Shown here: piece by piece, positions 39,868-49,225 of the stretch
Numbering within the stretch: position 1 is the first letter of the stretch
Layout of the letters: each line of letters starts with the position of its first letter
Origin: Oegoconia quadripuncta
Taxonomy: Eukaryota; Arthropoda; Insecta; Lepidoptera; Autostichidae
Assembly: GCA_949316235.1 (NCBI GenBank)
Contig: OX438759.1
Location: 17,298,618 to 17,362,617, forward strand
Direction: 5' to 3'
DNA length: 64,000 nt
Made by a program: the position numbers and the translations under genes
The notes under the pieces: generated by a model
Database searches by the model: none
The model's input: the letters and a program-made list of their open reading frames with translations, nothing else
Told to the model about the DNA's origin: nothing

Positions 39868-40425
39868 TCAACAGATATAAAAAATATCGAATAATGGAGT
39901 CACTTCATTTTTGAACACTTTATTTGATATACAAGTCTTTTTCTCCCCATTCGGCATCTTTATAGCCAATGGCATTACCCTGGCGTCATCTAAGACCGTC
40001 CAGATCATGTAGTCATCGGAGATACTCATAAACTCAACTATGTCAAAGACACCACACTCTGCCATAAAGACGTAACTGTCAGCGTCCCTCCCAATCAATG
40101 TTTGAGGCAGCTCAAAAGTATCCGGCATGAAGACCGACAACTCAAATTTGATAGAACTATTTTCAATACCCGGACAAGCATCTATCATGTACTCCATGTC
40201 TTCTTTTGTAACCGTTGTTACATTAATTTCGAAATAAGGACAATAGTCAGGAACAGCGGGATACGACATCCATGGATGGGACACGCGCCAGGAACCGGCA
40301 ACTTTCTCCAAATTGGTGACTGGGTTTGTGAATGATTTCTTCTCTATACAATTTGAAGGAGACGACGGATAGAAACACGAGGATTTTGTTAATAGAAATG
40401 TCAGAAATAGCCAGATACGATACAT
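39868..40425 (-). CDS. Gene C: secreted lipocalin-like protein, single exon
   Basis: 185 residues from ATG 40425. Signal peptide 1-17 (YRIWLFLTFLLTKSSC). Cysteines at 26, 62, 84, 124, 165 and the terminal 185; the spacing of the last four (40, 41, 20) nearly equals that of gene B. G44-S45-W46 and S136-DDYMIW-142 are the lipocalin-like motifs. N68 and N89 are N-glycosylation sites. The frame stays open upstream to 40569, but those 48 residues are hydrophilic and would bury the signal peptide. A TATA box 44-51 bp before 40425 confirms the start. AATAAA follows 91 bp after the stop, so promoter, frame and poly(A) signal fit one uninterrupted exon. Gene B is the nearest paralog. Function unknown. 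Confidence 0.9.
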   Translation of the reverse strand: MYRIWLFLTFLLTKSSCFYPSSPSNCIEKKSFTNPVTNLEKVAGSWRVSHPWMSYPAVPDYCPYFEINVTTVTKEDMEYMIDACPGIENSSIKFELSVFMPDTFELPQTLIGRDADSYVFMAECGVFDIVEFMSISDDYMIWTVLDDARVMPLAIKMPNGEKKTCISNKVFKNEVTPLFDIFYIC

Positions 40426-40468
40426 AGCTGAAGGTATATTGGAATCGGAATGACTAACTGAATGGTCG

Positions 40469-40476
40469 TATTTATA
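40469..40476 (-). promoter_or_regulatory. TATA box of gene C
   Basis: TATAAATA on the minus strand. About 25 bp downstream AGTCATTCC could be the start region. It implies a 5' leader of about 20-30 nt. Confidence 0.7.
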
Positions 40477-40531
40477 GTTGTCACAAAGTTGATTTGTGTT
40501 CGATAAGTATGTATCAGAAATGAGTTCGCAG

Positions 40532-40543
40532 TATCGATTTGAG
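40532..40543 (-). promoter_or_regulatory. CTCAAATCGATA element, gene C
   Basis: Identical to the element before gene B. Between it and the TATA box ACACAAATCAACTTTGTGAC also aligns with ACACAAGATCGTTTTATGAC of B. Confidence 0.5.
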
Positions 40544-40576
40544 AAATATCTAATTAAATTTCTTATCATGTCTTTT

Positions 40577-41001
40577 AATTAAGATTCACATAATTGCAAT
40601 TAAAATCTAAATCGAATATTGATGTTAAGTGGAGATAACGCTATGAACCTCAACCTAAGTATCTATATCGCCTATGATAACGCCAAAGCGCCACGATGAT
40701 ATCTATCTCGCGATTGTCAACGCTTGCCATATGATTGAGTGAACATTTTTTGATTTGAATTTTTCTTTCAATAAATTTAAAGATACGAATAAATGATAAC
40801 ACAGAATATATGTATATTATAAAATGTCAGATTATTAGGATGACGGTCATCTAAGGGCATACCTATCCAACTTGTTCGCATGCAGGTTGTTGTACAATTT
40901 AATAAACCAAATTGTTATTAATAAAAGCAATTTAAATTTTTTAAATTTAAATTATTCTTTTCAGGTTAAATTGCATTTTGATCTATTGGAAAACTACACA
41001 A
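40577..41001. other. No recognised feature
   Basis: AT-rich upstream flank of gene C. Nothing assigned. Confidence 0.4.
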
Positions 41002-41140
41002 TGGTGTCGATTCGGATGTACACCAACTAAACTAAACTAAAACCAGTTTTAGAGTAGTACTATCTCTTTCTCCCTGGAACAGTAGAATGCGACGGCACCA
41101 CTCCAAAACTGGTTTTAGTTTAGTTTAGTTGGTGTACATC
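41002..41140. mobile_element. MITE with TAAAC-rich inverted repeats, short form
   Basis: ATGTACACCAACTAAACTAA at left and its complement at right form arms of about 27 bp around GCGACGGCACC. It lacks the pentamer expansion of 3415-3621, and its right outermost bases are missing. Confidence 0.8.
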
Positions 41141-41239
41141 AATAGCTAAGCTATGCTAGTGATAACAGATACCGAGAGAATTTATAGATATTTATGGACA
41201 AATTTCTGCATTGAGATTTCTGGCTCCTAAAAAGAATTA

Positions 41240-41400
41240 AAAACCAATTCACCTCTTCCTGTGGGTGCTGTAAAACGCGACTAAGGAACTTTACGCCAAA
41301 AACAATCTTAGGTTTGCACGTTGCAACGGCGATGTGCTCGCCTCCAGTCACGTATGCATTTCTGTACTTATATTTCAAAAGATGAACAGTGGATTTTGTT
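41240..41400 (-). repeat. Rep-F 3' half
   Basis: CTTCCTGTGGGTGCTGTAAA and CGCGACTAAGGAACTTTACG, then AACGGCGATGTGCTCGCC. Confidence 0.6.
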
Positions 41401-41435
41401 TCTAGCATTAAACTAGTATTTTTTTTTTTTTAACG

Positions 41436-41620
41436 GTTCACAAAACTGTACGCAATTCAAAATATTTTTAGTCTTACCCAACATTACGACATAATTAATT
41501 GAATGTATCCTACTTGATGTGAACACAGCATACACACAGGTAAACAGTCTCAATACTTAAGAATAAAATAGGCTATAACGATACAAAAGGACCTATTTAT
41601 AATTGTTGTACAAAATGATG
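41436..41620 (+). repeat. Rep-M copy 2
   Basis: ACAAAACTGTACGCAATTCA to GTTGTACAAAATGATG. Homology with 28551-28735 stops exactly at the TA where the mariner element begins. Confidence 0.8.
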
Positions 41621-41622
41621 TA

Positions 41623-42936
41623 CATTCAGTGTACTAAGTATCGGGAATTTGTCAATAAAACAAAAAATACAAATTATTCATCTAAATTTATTTTATCGCC
41701 TTCAAAGTAGGCCCCATCTTGCAATACAACATCTCGACCGCTTCACCCAGTCTTCCATACATTTTTCATAGGCTATTTGCGGTATGGCCTTTAGCTCATT
41801 CAGCGAATTTTCTTTTATGGCTTCTATCGACTCAAAACGTTTTCCTCGAAGTGGTAATTTTAACTTGGGAAATAAAAAAAAGTCAGACGGAGCCATATCA
41901 GATGAATACGGTGCTTGGTCGAGAACTTTTGTTGAATTTTTCGCTAAAAACTCTTTCACTATAATGGCTGTGTGTGATGGTGCATTATCATGGTGCAGCA
42001 TCCATGAGTTGTGTTGCCACAAATCTGGACGTTTTCGGCGGATACTCTCACGCCAACGCTTCATGACGCCTAAATAATATTCTTTATTCACTGTTTCTCC
42101 CTCTGGAAGGAATTCGGAGTGAACCACACCACGGTAGTCAAAAAAAACTGTCAGCATCACCTTGATTTTGGAGCGACTTTGCCGCGGTTTTTTGAGTTTC
42201 GGCTCGTTTTCGAGACGCCATTCTGAAGACTGTTGGCTTGTTTGCATGTCGTACTCATAAACCCATGTCTCGTCGCCAGTTATTATACGTTTCATAAAGG
42301 TCGGATCCGTAGAAGCTCGGGAAACCATGTCTTCAGCGACATGCTTTCGCTGCGCTTTTTGAACAAAATTGAGCTCTTTTGGAACTAGTCGAGCGGCGAC
42401 GCGTTTCATGCCTAAAATGTCAATGAGAATGTTGTGGACGGACTTAAAAGATATGTTCACCTCACTAGCCAACTCTCTCAGACTCATACGTCGATTTTCG
42501 AGCACTAGCTTCTTGATTCTGTCGATGTTTTCTTTGGTCGTAGCGGTTGAAGGTCTACCAGAACGAGGCAAGTCTACTACTACTTCTCGGCCTTCTTTAA
42601 AAGCCTTATACCATTCATAAGCCCTTGTTTTCGATATACACGATTCGCCGTAGGTATTTCGCAACATTTTTAGTGATTCACCACATGAAATATCATTTGA
42701 AACACAAAATTTAAGGCACACTCCTTGTTCAACAATATTTTCCATTGTAAAAATCGCCGAGGACTCAAAACTATGACCAACAAAAAGTGTAGTTTAAAAC
42801 AAATTAAATGACAGATCCCGCTCAAATTTTGCGCGCTAAATCAGTACAGTGCTACCAACATGCAGTAAAAAAATTAGAACGACCTCTTTTACGCGGGTCT
42901 TTTTATTGACATATTCCCGATACTTTTTACACAGAG
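41623..42936 (-). mobile_element. mariner element
   Basis: TA at 41621-41622 and 42937-42938 bounds the element. The terminal repeats share AAGTATCGGGAAT and TGTCAATAAAA on both arms, with a less regular outer 10-15 bp. Length about 1.3 kb, as usual for mariners. One transposase frame fills the interior. Confidence 0.85.
41702..42745 (-). CDS. mariner transposase, frameshifted at the C-terminus
   Basis: 347 residues open from ATG 42745. Helix-turn-helix regions lie at about 5-50 and 70-112. RLVPKEL (119-125) stands for the mariner WVPHEL motif. The catalytic triad is D158 (TGDETWVYEYD), D253 (HHDNAPSH) and D288 (SSDMAPSDFF), with 34 residues between the last two, i.e. the DD34D hallmark; YSSDMAP replaces YSPDLAP. 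The frame ends RCCIARWGLL at TGA 41704. One base short of the GGGGCC run, the other frame would continue about a dozen more residues with the usual YFEGD-type ending, so a one-base deletion near 41709-41714 has clipped the tail. Residues before it look intact. The loss probably, but not certainly, weakens activity. Confidence 0.92.
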   Translation of the reverse strand: MENIVEQGVCLKFCVSNDISCGESLKMLRNTYGESCISKTRAYEWYKAFKEGREVVVDLPRSGRPSTATTKENIDRIKKLVLENRRMSLRELASEVNISFKSVHNILIDILGMKRVAARLVPKELNFVQKAQRKHVAEDMVSRASTDPTFMKRIITGDETWVYEYDMQTSQQSSEWRLENEPKLKKPRQSRSKIKVMLTVFFDYRGVVHSEFLPEGETVNKEYYLGVMKRWRESIRRKRPDLWQHNSWMLHHDNAPSHTAIIVKEFLAKNSTKVLDQAPYSSDMAPSDFFLFPKLKLPLRGKRFESIEAIKENSLNELKAIPQIAYEKCMEDWVKRSRCCIARWGLL

Positions 42937-42938
42937 TA

Positions 42939-43394
42939 ACCATAGATAACTTTCTCAGTGGAGGCGATTGTTCCTGAAAATATATCAATCTGGTTTCTCG
43001 TACTATTACTGTACTACTCTCGTACTATATTTTCTGGCCACCCCATTTGGGATAAAAGACAAATCCTTGTATATACAAATGATCCGGTTTTATTTTTAAA
43101 CTAAAATTCAACCAAACAACTTACCCCATTTTCTCTCCAATAAGGCGTCCGACATTTCCCGCCACCTGTACTAAGTCGCTCGGCGTACATTAATCTTCTG
43201 TTCTAGTCAAGAAAAAAAAAACAACCCCCGTCGCTACCCCTTGAAGTTTTAACACGAAAGTCAGAAAATTTCTTTGGTGAGAAAAATTAATCGCTACGCT
43301 TTCAGACAGGTTCAGTAATGAATGTTGTTAAAGGGTTAGTTTTAAATCTAAGGCAATAACCTTTTATAGAAACTAGCTTTCCGAACGCGGCTTA
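42939..43394. other. Mostly unassigned
   Basis: CCACCCCATTTGGGATAAAAG at 43036 is a Rep-F scrap. A poly-A/C stretch lies at 43213-43228. Confidence 0.35.
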
Positions 43395-43555
43395 GCCCAC
43401 GTGAAAATACTTGGAAAATACATAATTTATCGCGGCCGTTCGTAGTCTATGTTCTTCTTTGAATTCCAGGATCCTCTCTGCCAAATTTCAATTTTATCGG
43501 TTCAGCAGTTTAGACGTAAAAGCCGGGCAGATATACATACATACATACATACATA
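43395..43555 (+). repeat. Degenerate Hel-like/LINE repeat with (CATA)n
   Basis: CAAATTTCAATTTTATCGGT, TCAGCAGTTTAGACGTAAAA and GCCGGGCAGATA precede five CATA units (43532-43553). The order is that of long Hel-like copies. Confidence 0.45.
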
Positions 43556-43870
43556 ATGTCACGCCTGTGCCCCGTAGGGGTAGGCAGAGACCACAGACTT
43601 CCACTTGCTACGATCCTGACACACCTCTTCTGCTTCCTTCACTCTCATAAGGTTGTTCATACATGCTCGTCGGTTTAGAGTACCTACTCTTGACTTGGCC
43701 TTTCTTTAAGCCGTCCCCGATTTGATCATGGTACGTTCATCGTGGTCTTCCCCTACCAACACTACCATCCACATTCGCTTCGTATATCTCTTTCGTAAGT
43801 CTCCTTTCATTCATCCTCTCCACATGTCCAAACCATCTCAGCCTTATTATTATTATAATATAGAGTGTAA
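43556..43870 (-). repeat. LINE-derived repeat
   Basis: TGTCACGCCTGTGCCCCGTA, GGGGTAGGCAGAGACC, then AAGGTTGTTCATACATGCTC and CCTTTCTTTAAGCCGTCCCC. The minus strand matches 7152-7315. The family is very common in lepidopteran DNA; coding sense is lost here. Confidence 0.7.
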
Positions 43871-43875
43871 CCCAG

Positions 43876-44078
43876 AGGAATTAGTAAGTCGAAGACGCAG
43901 TGGACAATCCACATAGCTTGAAGAACTTATGGCCGGTGGGGCATTTAGTTCTCGAGTGGAGACCACAATATCAAACAACCTGATAAAGATCATAGGAAAC
44001 AGTTGGATGCAGGCCGCACCCATCCGGTCACTTCAGAAATCCCGGGAGAGGCCTATGTTCAGCAGTAATCGTCCTATG
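43876..44078 (+). pseudogene. RTE-like LINE 3' end
   Basis: GAAGAACTTATGGCCGGTGG, CGAGTGGAGACCAC, ATGCAGGCCGCACCCATCCG and GGGAGAGGCCTATGTTCAGC mirror 32755-33010 and end in the CTGATAGG tail. Confidence 0.65.
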
Positions 44079-44690
44079 GCCTGATAGGCCTACTTACATT
44101 CCCTTTCAATCCATAACTTCCGCAAGGTTATCCTACAGAGTTAGCAACTGCAAGGATAAGAACTTATTAAGCTACTAAAAGTTTAAAATAAATATGACGC
44201 AGTACGCATCAAAAGTCGGTAACTTATTTCGGCTTGTTATTCCAAAGTCATCGTTTGATGACGTCATTGTCAACAGCTTCCCGTCAAGTTACAAAGGGGA
44301 GCCGATAAGTATCCTTCGTCAATAATGTACGGTCATCATCATTGATTCAGTTTTTTATAGATGGACTGTTTGAAGATGGATGTCGTGTCGTTTATTCGGA
44401 GATTTCTCGTCAAACAACAACCAAAATAATTTATAGTTAGGTACGTTTTGTTATTCCTACCTAACACCCAATACTGAAACGCTTGGTAAAGTTAAGGGTT
44501 CATTAAACAAATTAAATAAAAATGACAGCATGATTCCAACGGCACTTAAGTAAGTTAAGTAACTTTCGAGTATTCGAGCGTAAGATATCTTATATATATT
44601 TAAGCCCTATGAAATTTTACTGATGACAGGATATAGGCTTATAGGATTTACAGTAGGAGGATTGACGACAGGATACTCGAATTTAGAGTG
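44079..44690. other. No recognised feature
   Basis: No frame, repeat head or inverted repeat recognised. Confidence 0.4.
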
Positions 44691-44699
44691 TATATTTCT

Positions 44700-44870
44700 C
44701 CTTTATGCCGTGTGGTTTCTGGCACGAAAATAGAATTTTGTGGGTATCGTAGACATCGACTACACGGACTTTACACCAAAAACATCTTACAATCTGACAA
44801 TATATTTCGAAAGCTAAACCGTGAATGTTGTTTAAAACTTTAAATTTTTAATGTTAGGAATATCCAAATG
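44700..44870 (-). repeat. Rep-F, diverged
   Basis: GCCGTGTGGTTTCTGGCACG, TTTGTGGGTATCGTAGACAT and GGACTTTACACCAAAAACAT follow the Rep-F order with many changes. Confidence 0.5.
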
Positions 44871-44937
44871 CTTATTTTTTTTATATATCTGTCGTTACTC
44901 TGTGAAGAAAGCAGCGGGAAAAGATCAATAATACACC

Positions 44938-45185
44938 AAAAAGTTATTCATCCAAATTTATTTTATCACCTTCAAAGTATGCTCCTTCAGAAACGTACTT
45001 ACGTCAACGACTAATTGGATCACAAAAAAATATTTAAAACCCTTTTTCCGGAGTTGAGTTCAATTCTCCTTTATGCCTTCTACCGAATGAAAACGGGTGC
45101 CACGAAGTGATAATTTGAGTTTAGGAAAAAGAAAGAAGTCGGCTGGAACCATATCTGGTGAATAAGATATTTCTCATAATTTGGC
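44938..45185 (-). pseudogene. Decayed mariner transposase C-terminus
   Basis: The minus strand starts near YLIHQIWFQPTSFFFLNSNY (compare YSSDMAPSDFFLFPKLK of the intact copy) and HFVAPVFIR, includes EKGF-like residues and ends in CTTTGAAGGTGATAAAATAA / ATTTGGATGAATAA. Internal sequence is deleted and shifted. It differs from the 41.7-kb element, so it is a separate older insertion. Confidence 0.7.
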
Positions 45186-45602
45186 CAGTTGATTATTTTG
45201 TTACCTAATAAGTTATTACTATTATGTAGTGACATAACGACGGCACTGTCAATTTCTATTCTACGACACATCTATTCAGTGTCGATATGTCTACCCTATA
45301 GTTGCTCTGTTTTGAGTATACCTATCTAAATCCACATTGTTCTCGTCAACGGGAGTGTGAAGAGATAGGCGCTTATTGTGCCTCCTGAGAGTTGATCGGA
45401 GGTTGGAGGGCATTTACATAGTGAAGAGGGATGTGTTCACTGTCGTGATTCATTTTCGAAGTAGTAGAGGTGCGTCTACGACAAGACACCAAAATAGATA
45501 AGTCGGAAAAGAATCCGACTTGGATAGGCAGCATTCGGAAAACCGCACGTTTTTTCATATAACATTTTTCAGTGCTTGATGATGGAAATCTGTGTAGCTA
45601 AG
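45186..45602. other. Unassigned; possible RTE scrap
   Basis: GATAAGTCGGAAAAGAATCC ... GGCAGCATTCGGAAAACCGC (45498-45548) reads DKSEK-PTWIGSIRKTAR, loosely like DKEANRRIQLGLSAFRKRAT at 60150. Weak. Confidence 0.3.
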
Positions 45603-46726
45603 TGTAGCGACACATCTGCGGAAGGTACGGTGCCGAGAATTGTTTAAGTTACCTATGACACATCAGCCGAAATTACGCGGCGTTCGGCGTTTCGTCTAGC
45701 GACTGTTTCCATGAAAACGTCTTCAATGTATTTTGCATAGCAAGCGACACATCACGCGACGCGTTACGCGGCCGCATGTTCGGCCAACGTAGTTGAACGT
45801 TCAGCGGCGCTTTCAAAGCGAAGAGCAGTAACGTATAGTGTCGCTTCACAAAGAATAGAAGGTATTCAGCGCGCATTTACTCGTTATTTAGCTTTCTTGT
45901 CGGCTGGATTATCGCACAGGCGTCCTTACATACAGAGGTTACAGTACTTTAAAATGTACACTCTTTGTGATCGCCGTAAATTATTTGACCTGCTGTTTCT
46001 GCACGGAGTTGTGAATAATACCATAAAATGTACTCATATCTTAAACCAAATCAATATTAATGTACCTTGCAAATATCCTCGCCAGGCAATTACCCGCACA
46101 TTTAGTATACCCCGTTGCAGGACTAACCTTGCTCTGCACAGTCCCCTTTCCCGAATCTGTTCCACTCACAACGAATACAATATTAAACACAATAACGACA
46201 ATGATATTTTTCACTGTTCACATAAAGTTTTTAAAAATAATATACTTACACACTTCGCTCTCCCAGTATAAATAAATAATGTTGACTGATTTTTCATTCG
46301 TCTATTATTCATCATTATTCACTTATCTTCTAAATCCAACGTTGTCTTCTATCATTAATGCTGAATACATTTGTAATTGGTAGACATAAGAACTGTACCA
46401 CAAACCATGTCACATCGAACTATAATATATGTACTTACTGTTAATGTACCTAAAGTAAATAAATAAATAAACGTCGCGTTCCTGTCCAGCAATGACTAAC
46501 CTCTCTCTTTCACTACAATTGTCTTTCGTCTTTTTTAGTGACCACCAACGACATAGAAGACGACGACGCAACTTATAGTCCGTCACGTGACGCGCTAAAC
46601 TAGACGCAGCGCGCCGCGTAATGGCGCGTTCGGTGCGTTTGGTGTGTCATACGAACCGAATACTACGACCGATAATACAGTCGCCGAAGTATCGGCGCAG
46701 TATCCTTCCTCAGGTGTGTCCCTACA
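45603..46726. mobile_element. TIR element split by a LINE fragment
   Basis: Left TGTAGCGACACATCTGCGGA and right (minus strand) TGTAGGGACACACCTGAGGA pair, followed by AAGG and a TGACACA-C / ATTACGCGGCG block on both arms. The GC-rich ends contrast with the AT-rich middle, which is LINE sequence (about 45837-46472). Superfamily unknown; no clear target duplication. Confidence 0.6.
45837..46472 (+). pseudogene. LINE RT C-terminal part with 3' UTR
   Basis: Open to TAA 46269-46271. It encodes RIEGIQRAFTRYLAFLSAGL, HRRPYIQRLQYFKMYTLCDR, RKLFDLLFLHGVV and RTNLALHSPLSRICSTHNEY. The IQR-FTRYL ... L--RR---LL-L--L and RTN---SP--R---N pattern is the post-RT region of jockey/R1-like LINEs. The 3' UTR ends in GTAAATAAATAAATAAA. 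It is 5'-truncated and has landed inside the TIR element. Confidence 0.75.
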
Positions 46727-46813
46727 TGGTTTAACGGTGATTGAAATCATTACACTAAACAAGTTTTACTAAAGAACCGAAACTAATATCGCTAAAAAAT
46801 CTACTGTTTCATA

Positions 46814-47227
46814 TATTGGGTCTTTACCTATGAAATTGGAGTTTTTTTTTTTCGTTAATCATATGTACCAATTCCTGCGATTTTCAAAGCTGTATCCAAA
46901 TTTGTTTTTTATTTGTAAAATGGAATATTATTTCAAGTTTTCACATGAAATATTTTATAATTTCTGGGCTAAATCACATAATAAAAAAATCTCTCGCTCG
47001 CTCTTTTCTTGTGCTTCCCATAATCATTGCTTAGATTCGCTGTAACTTTTTACTTGAAAGCGGTTACTTTTAAAAATTAACGCTGCTTATACTTAACTTA
47101 ATGTTATCCGATAATACAAACAAAGCTTAGCTAAATTTGAATTTGCCGTTCCCAAAAAAAATCAAAAATGTTTGTATGGAGAAAACAGTCTTAATGAAAT
47201 TCATACAAAACGCCAAGTTACCTAATA
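46814..47227 (-). mobile_element. MITE-I, complete
   Basis: TATTGGGTCTTTACCTATGA at left and, on the minus strand from the right, TATTAGGTAACTTGGCGTTT. About 414 bp, and the only uninterrupted full-length copy here. Confidence 0.85.
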
Positions 47228-47344
47228 TTTCGGGCATTCAACATTTCCGATGGAACTGCTGATTTATTTCGCGATCGCGCGAAAACGTTCCACTAACATG
47301 GTCTCAGCCAACCCTTATACTTTTTTAGTTAAACCTTATTATAA

Positions 47345-47535
47345 ACAATGAGTGAAGACAACGATATCTGGCTATGGATCTCATAAGAAACCTCAAGGTA
47401 ACACAAAGAGGTATGTAGAGGGCGATGCCCGGTATTTCACTACGTATCGATTCAGGGTTGAAGACATTCGTAGAATCAGACAACGAAAGTTACCGACGAG
47501 ACAGACAGGAGGATTAGTAAATTGAACTGGCAGTG
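47345..47535 (+). pseudogene. RTE-like LINE scrap
   Basis: AGAGGTATGTAGAGGGCGAT (RAMEG-like), GATGCCCGGTATTTCACTAC and TAAATTGAACTGGCAGTGATC (KLNWQ) match the C-terminal RTE block at 34490-34770. Confidence 0.55.
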
Positions 47536-47628
47536 ATCAGGGCATTATACCTAACTTGTACCTAAATACAAAAATTATTGGATAAATTTGGATAGATAAA
47601 AATTCCCGGTAGAATATCAAATAAAGAT

Positions 47629-47963
47629 AACCGCCTCCGTGGCTCAATGTAAACAACGATGGGTTTACGATTCGGAGGTTGCGGGTTCGATCCCCAGCGG
47701 GGTACATGTTTAAGTACTCGGTTTGGTTGGTGGTAGGGCATTTTTAATGTCCGCCTGACTAGCTACCACCATCTTATTTAAATCTGCCGCCAAGCAGCAA
47801 TGTTAATAGTATTGTTGTGTTCCGGTTGTCAGAGATAAGATAGCCAGTCCTCCTAATCTGTTGGGGCTTCCGGGTCAGTACGCTTCCACCATCGACTTCA
47901 TCTTCATTTAACATCAGGTGTGATTGAGGTCAAGTACGAACCCGTCGTGCATAAAAAAAAAAA
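47629..47963 (+). repeat. SINE-C, full length (source-like copy)
   Basis: Carries the variants CCACCATCGACTTCATCTTC and ATTTAACATC, shared only with the copy at 58118-58421. A tail at 47951-47963. Confidence 0.9.
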
Positions 47964-48036
47964 GAATAGAATAGGATGGGTTCGTCTTTATTTCTGTTTT
48001 ATCTAACTATTTCTAACTAATGTACATGTAGCCATT
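47964..48036 (+). repeat. Segment shared with 58044-58117
   Basis: GAATAGAATAGGATGGGTTC to CATGTAGCCATTTTAA directly follows the SINE-C tail. It appears in reverse complement next to the sister SINE-C at 58 kb. Confidence 0.9.
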
Positions 48037-48420
48037 TTAATAAATATTTAAATAATGTTGACGTATTCTTTGAAAAAATTGGTTCTTTCAAAAGAAATAT
48101 TGTGAGAGTTGCCTTACTCGCAGGCACTGAGTTGTATTCCTATTCTAAATTTGGTTTATCTAAAAAGAAAGGGACTCTTATTAATTGTTATAACCAGATA
48201 TATATATATGTAGACATAATATAACCATGTAACTATTTGTAATTTTTTCATATATAATTTTGTTATGCAAAGCAACCTGTTGTGTGCAAGTGTGCCATGA
48301 TAAATATCATCACAAATTAGTGGAAACTGTTTTGGGTTATGTGTTGTATTTTTGTTACAAACATATTGTATCAGTATTAGCTGTTTGTTTCCCAGAAGTA
48401 AATAAAATAAATAAAATAAT
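48037..48420 (+). other. Probable LINE 3' end or gene scrap
   Basis: About 66 codons without ATG stay open to about 48209 (includes VDVFFEKIGSFKRNIVRVAL). The stretch ends AAATAAAATAAATAAAATAA. I do not recognise the protein. Confidence 0.3.
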
Positions 48421-48477
48421 ATTTCTAATTTTATAACTAATACTAGACCTACTATATGACTGCGTGGAATAGCTTTA

Positions 48478-48690
48478 TAGCGGATATATTTAATTTTTTA
48501 TCCCGCGGGAACTAGTCACTTTATCGGGATAAGAAGTATCCTATGTCTTAATCCAGGGTGTATTGCACCTATATACCAAATTTCATTCAAATGGGATATT
48601 TTTTATACCGATAAAGTGAATAGTTCCCGCGGGATAAACAAAATTCCGCGATAAAGTTTTTCTAGGGCGGAAAGCTAGTCATTTATATAA
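48478..48690 (+). repeat. Hel-like segment with a 29-bp inverted repeat
   Basis: TATCCCGCGGGAACTAGTCA (arm 48499-48527) pairs with 48608-48636 with one mismatch. The CCAAATTTCATTCAAATGG core and GGGCGGAAAGCTAGTC end are typical of this repeat. Confidence 0.7.
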
Positions 48691-48911
48691 ACATCACACA
48701 GCATAAAATTATGCTTAGAAGCACTACTAGCTTACAATGGAGGCTTACCTAACTTTAGGTAGCGAAGGAAACCTAAAACATTTTTTAAATAATTAAAATA
48801 AACGTAAGGCATTGCTGTAACAAGTATCTACGTGTATGTATGTGTTTGTGATTATGTAGGATGTGGTTGGAGTGTACAATATCATTATAAACACTCAACA
48901 GCCTTACACGT

Positions 48912-49225
48912 CCTCAACGTTGGAGCACAGCCTCCTCTCACTGGGAGTATGAGTCATACGCCACCACATGGGCCCAACGCGGATTGGTGCATTTGAATCA
49001 GACTAGAGGCCACCTGCCGGTCTTTGTTTTTAAGCCGCGCCTGTAGGCCAAAGACTTAGCTTTCAATTGAAAACAACCGGGACCGACTATTTAACATGCA
49101 CGAAGCACGGAAACACACATATTAAAAAGCCACTAGTGGTCACCCATCCAAGGACTGACGCTCCAGACATTGCTTAACTTCGCTAATCTAAAACGAATAG
49201 CGAATGCAACTACACTACGAGTGAT
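48912..49225 (-). repeat. 5S-SINE copy 2
   Basis: The minus strand reads TTAGCGAAGTTAAGCAATGT, CTGGAGCGTCAGTCCTTGGA and TGGGTGACCACTAGTGG: 5S-like box A, intermediate element and box C in the right order. Tail with GGAGGCTGTGCTCCAACG. Confidence 0.75.

Noticed and set aside
40426..40569. N-terminal extension of gene C
   Set aside because: The in-frame stretch covers the TATA box and conserved promoter element and would bury the signal peptide.
42369..42620. Plus-strand frames of 81-97 codons at 41719-42620
   Set aside because: Antisense to the mariner transposase.
49130..49225. 5S rRNA gene
   Set aside because: Only the internal promoter half matches, with substitutions and no complementary ends. 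It is part of a dispersed repeat with a LINE-like tail.
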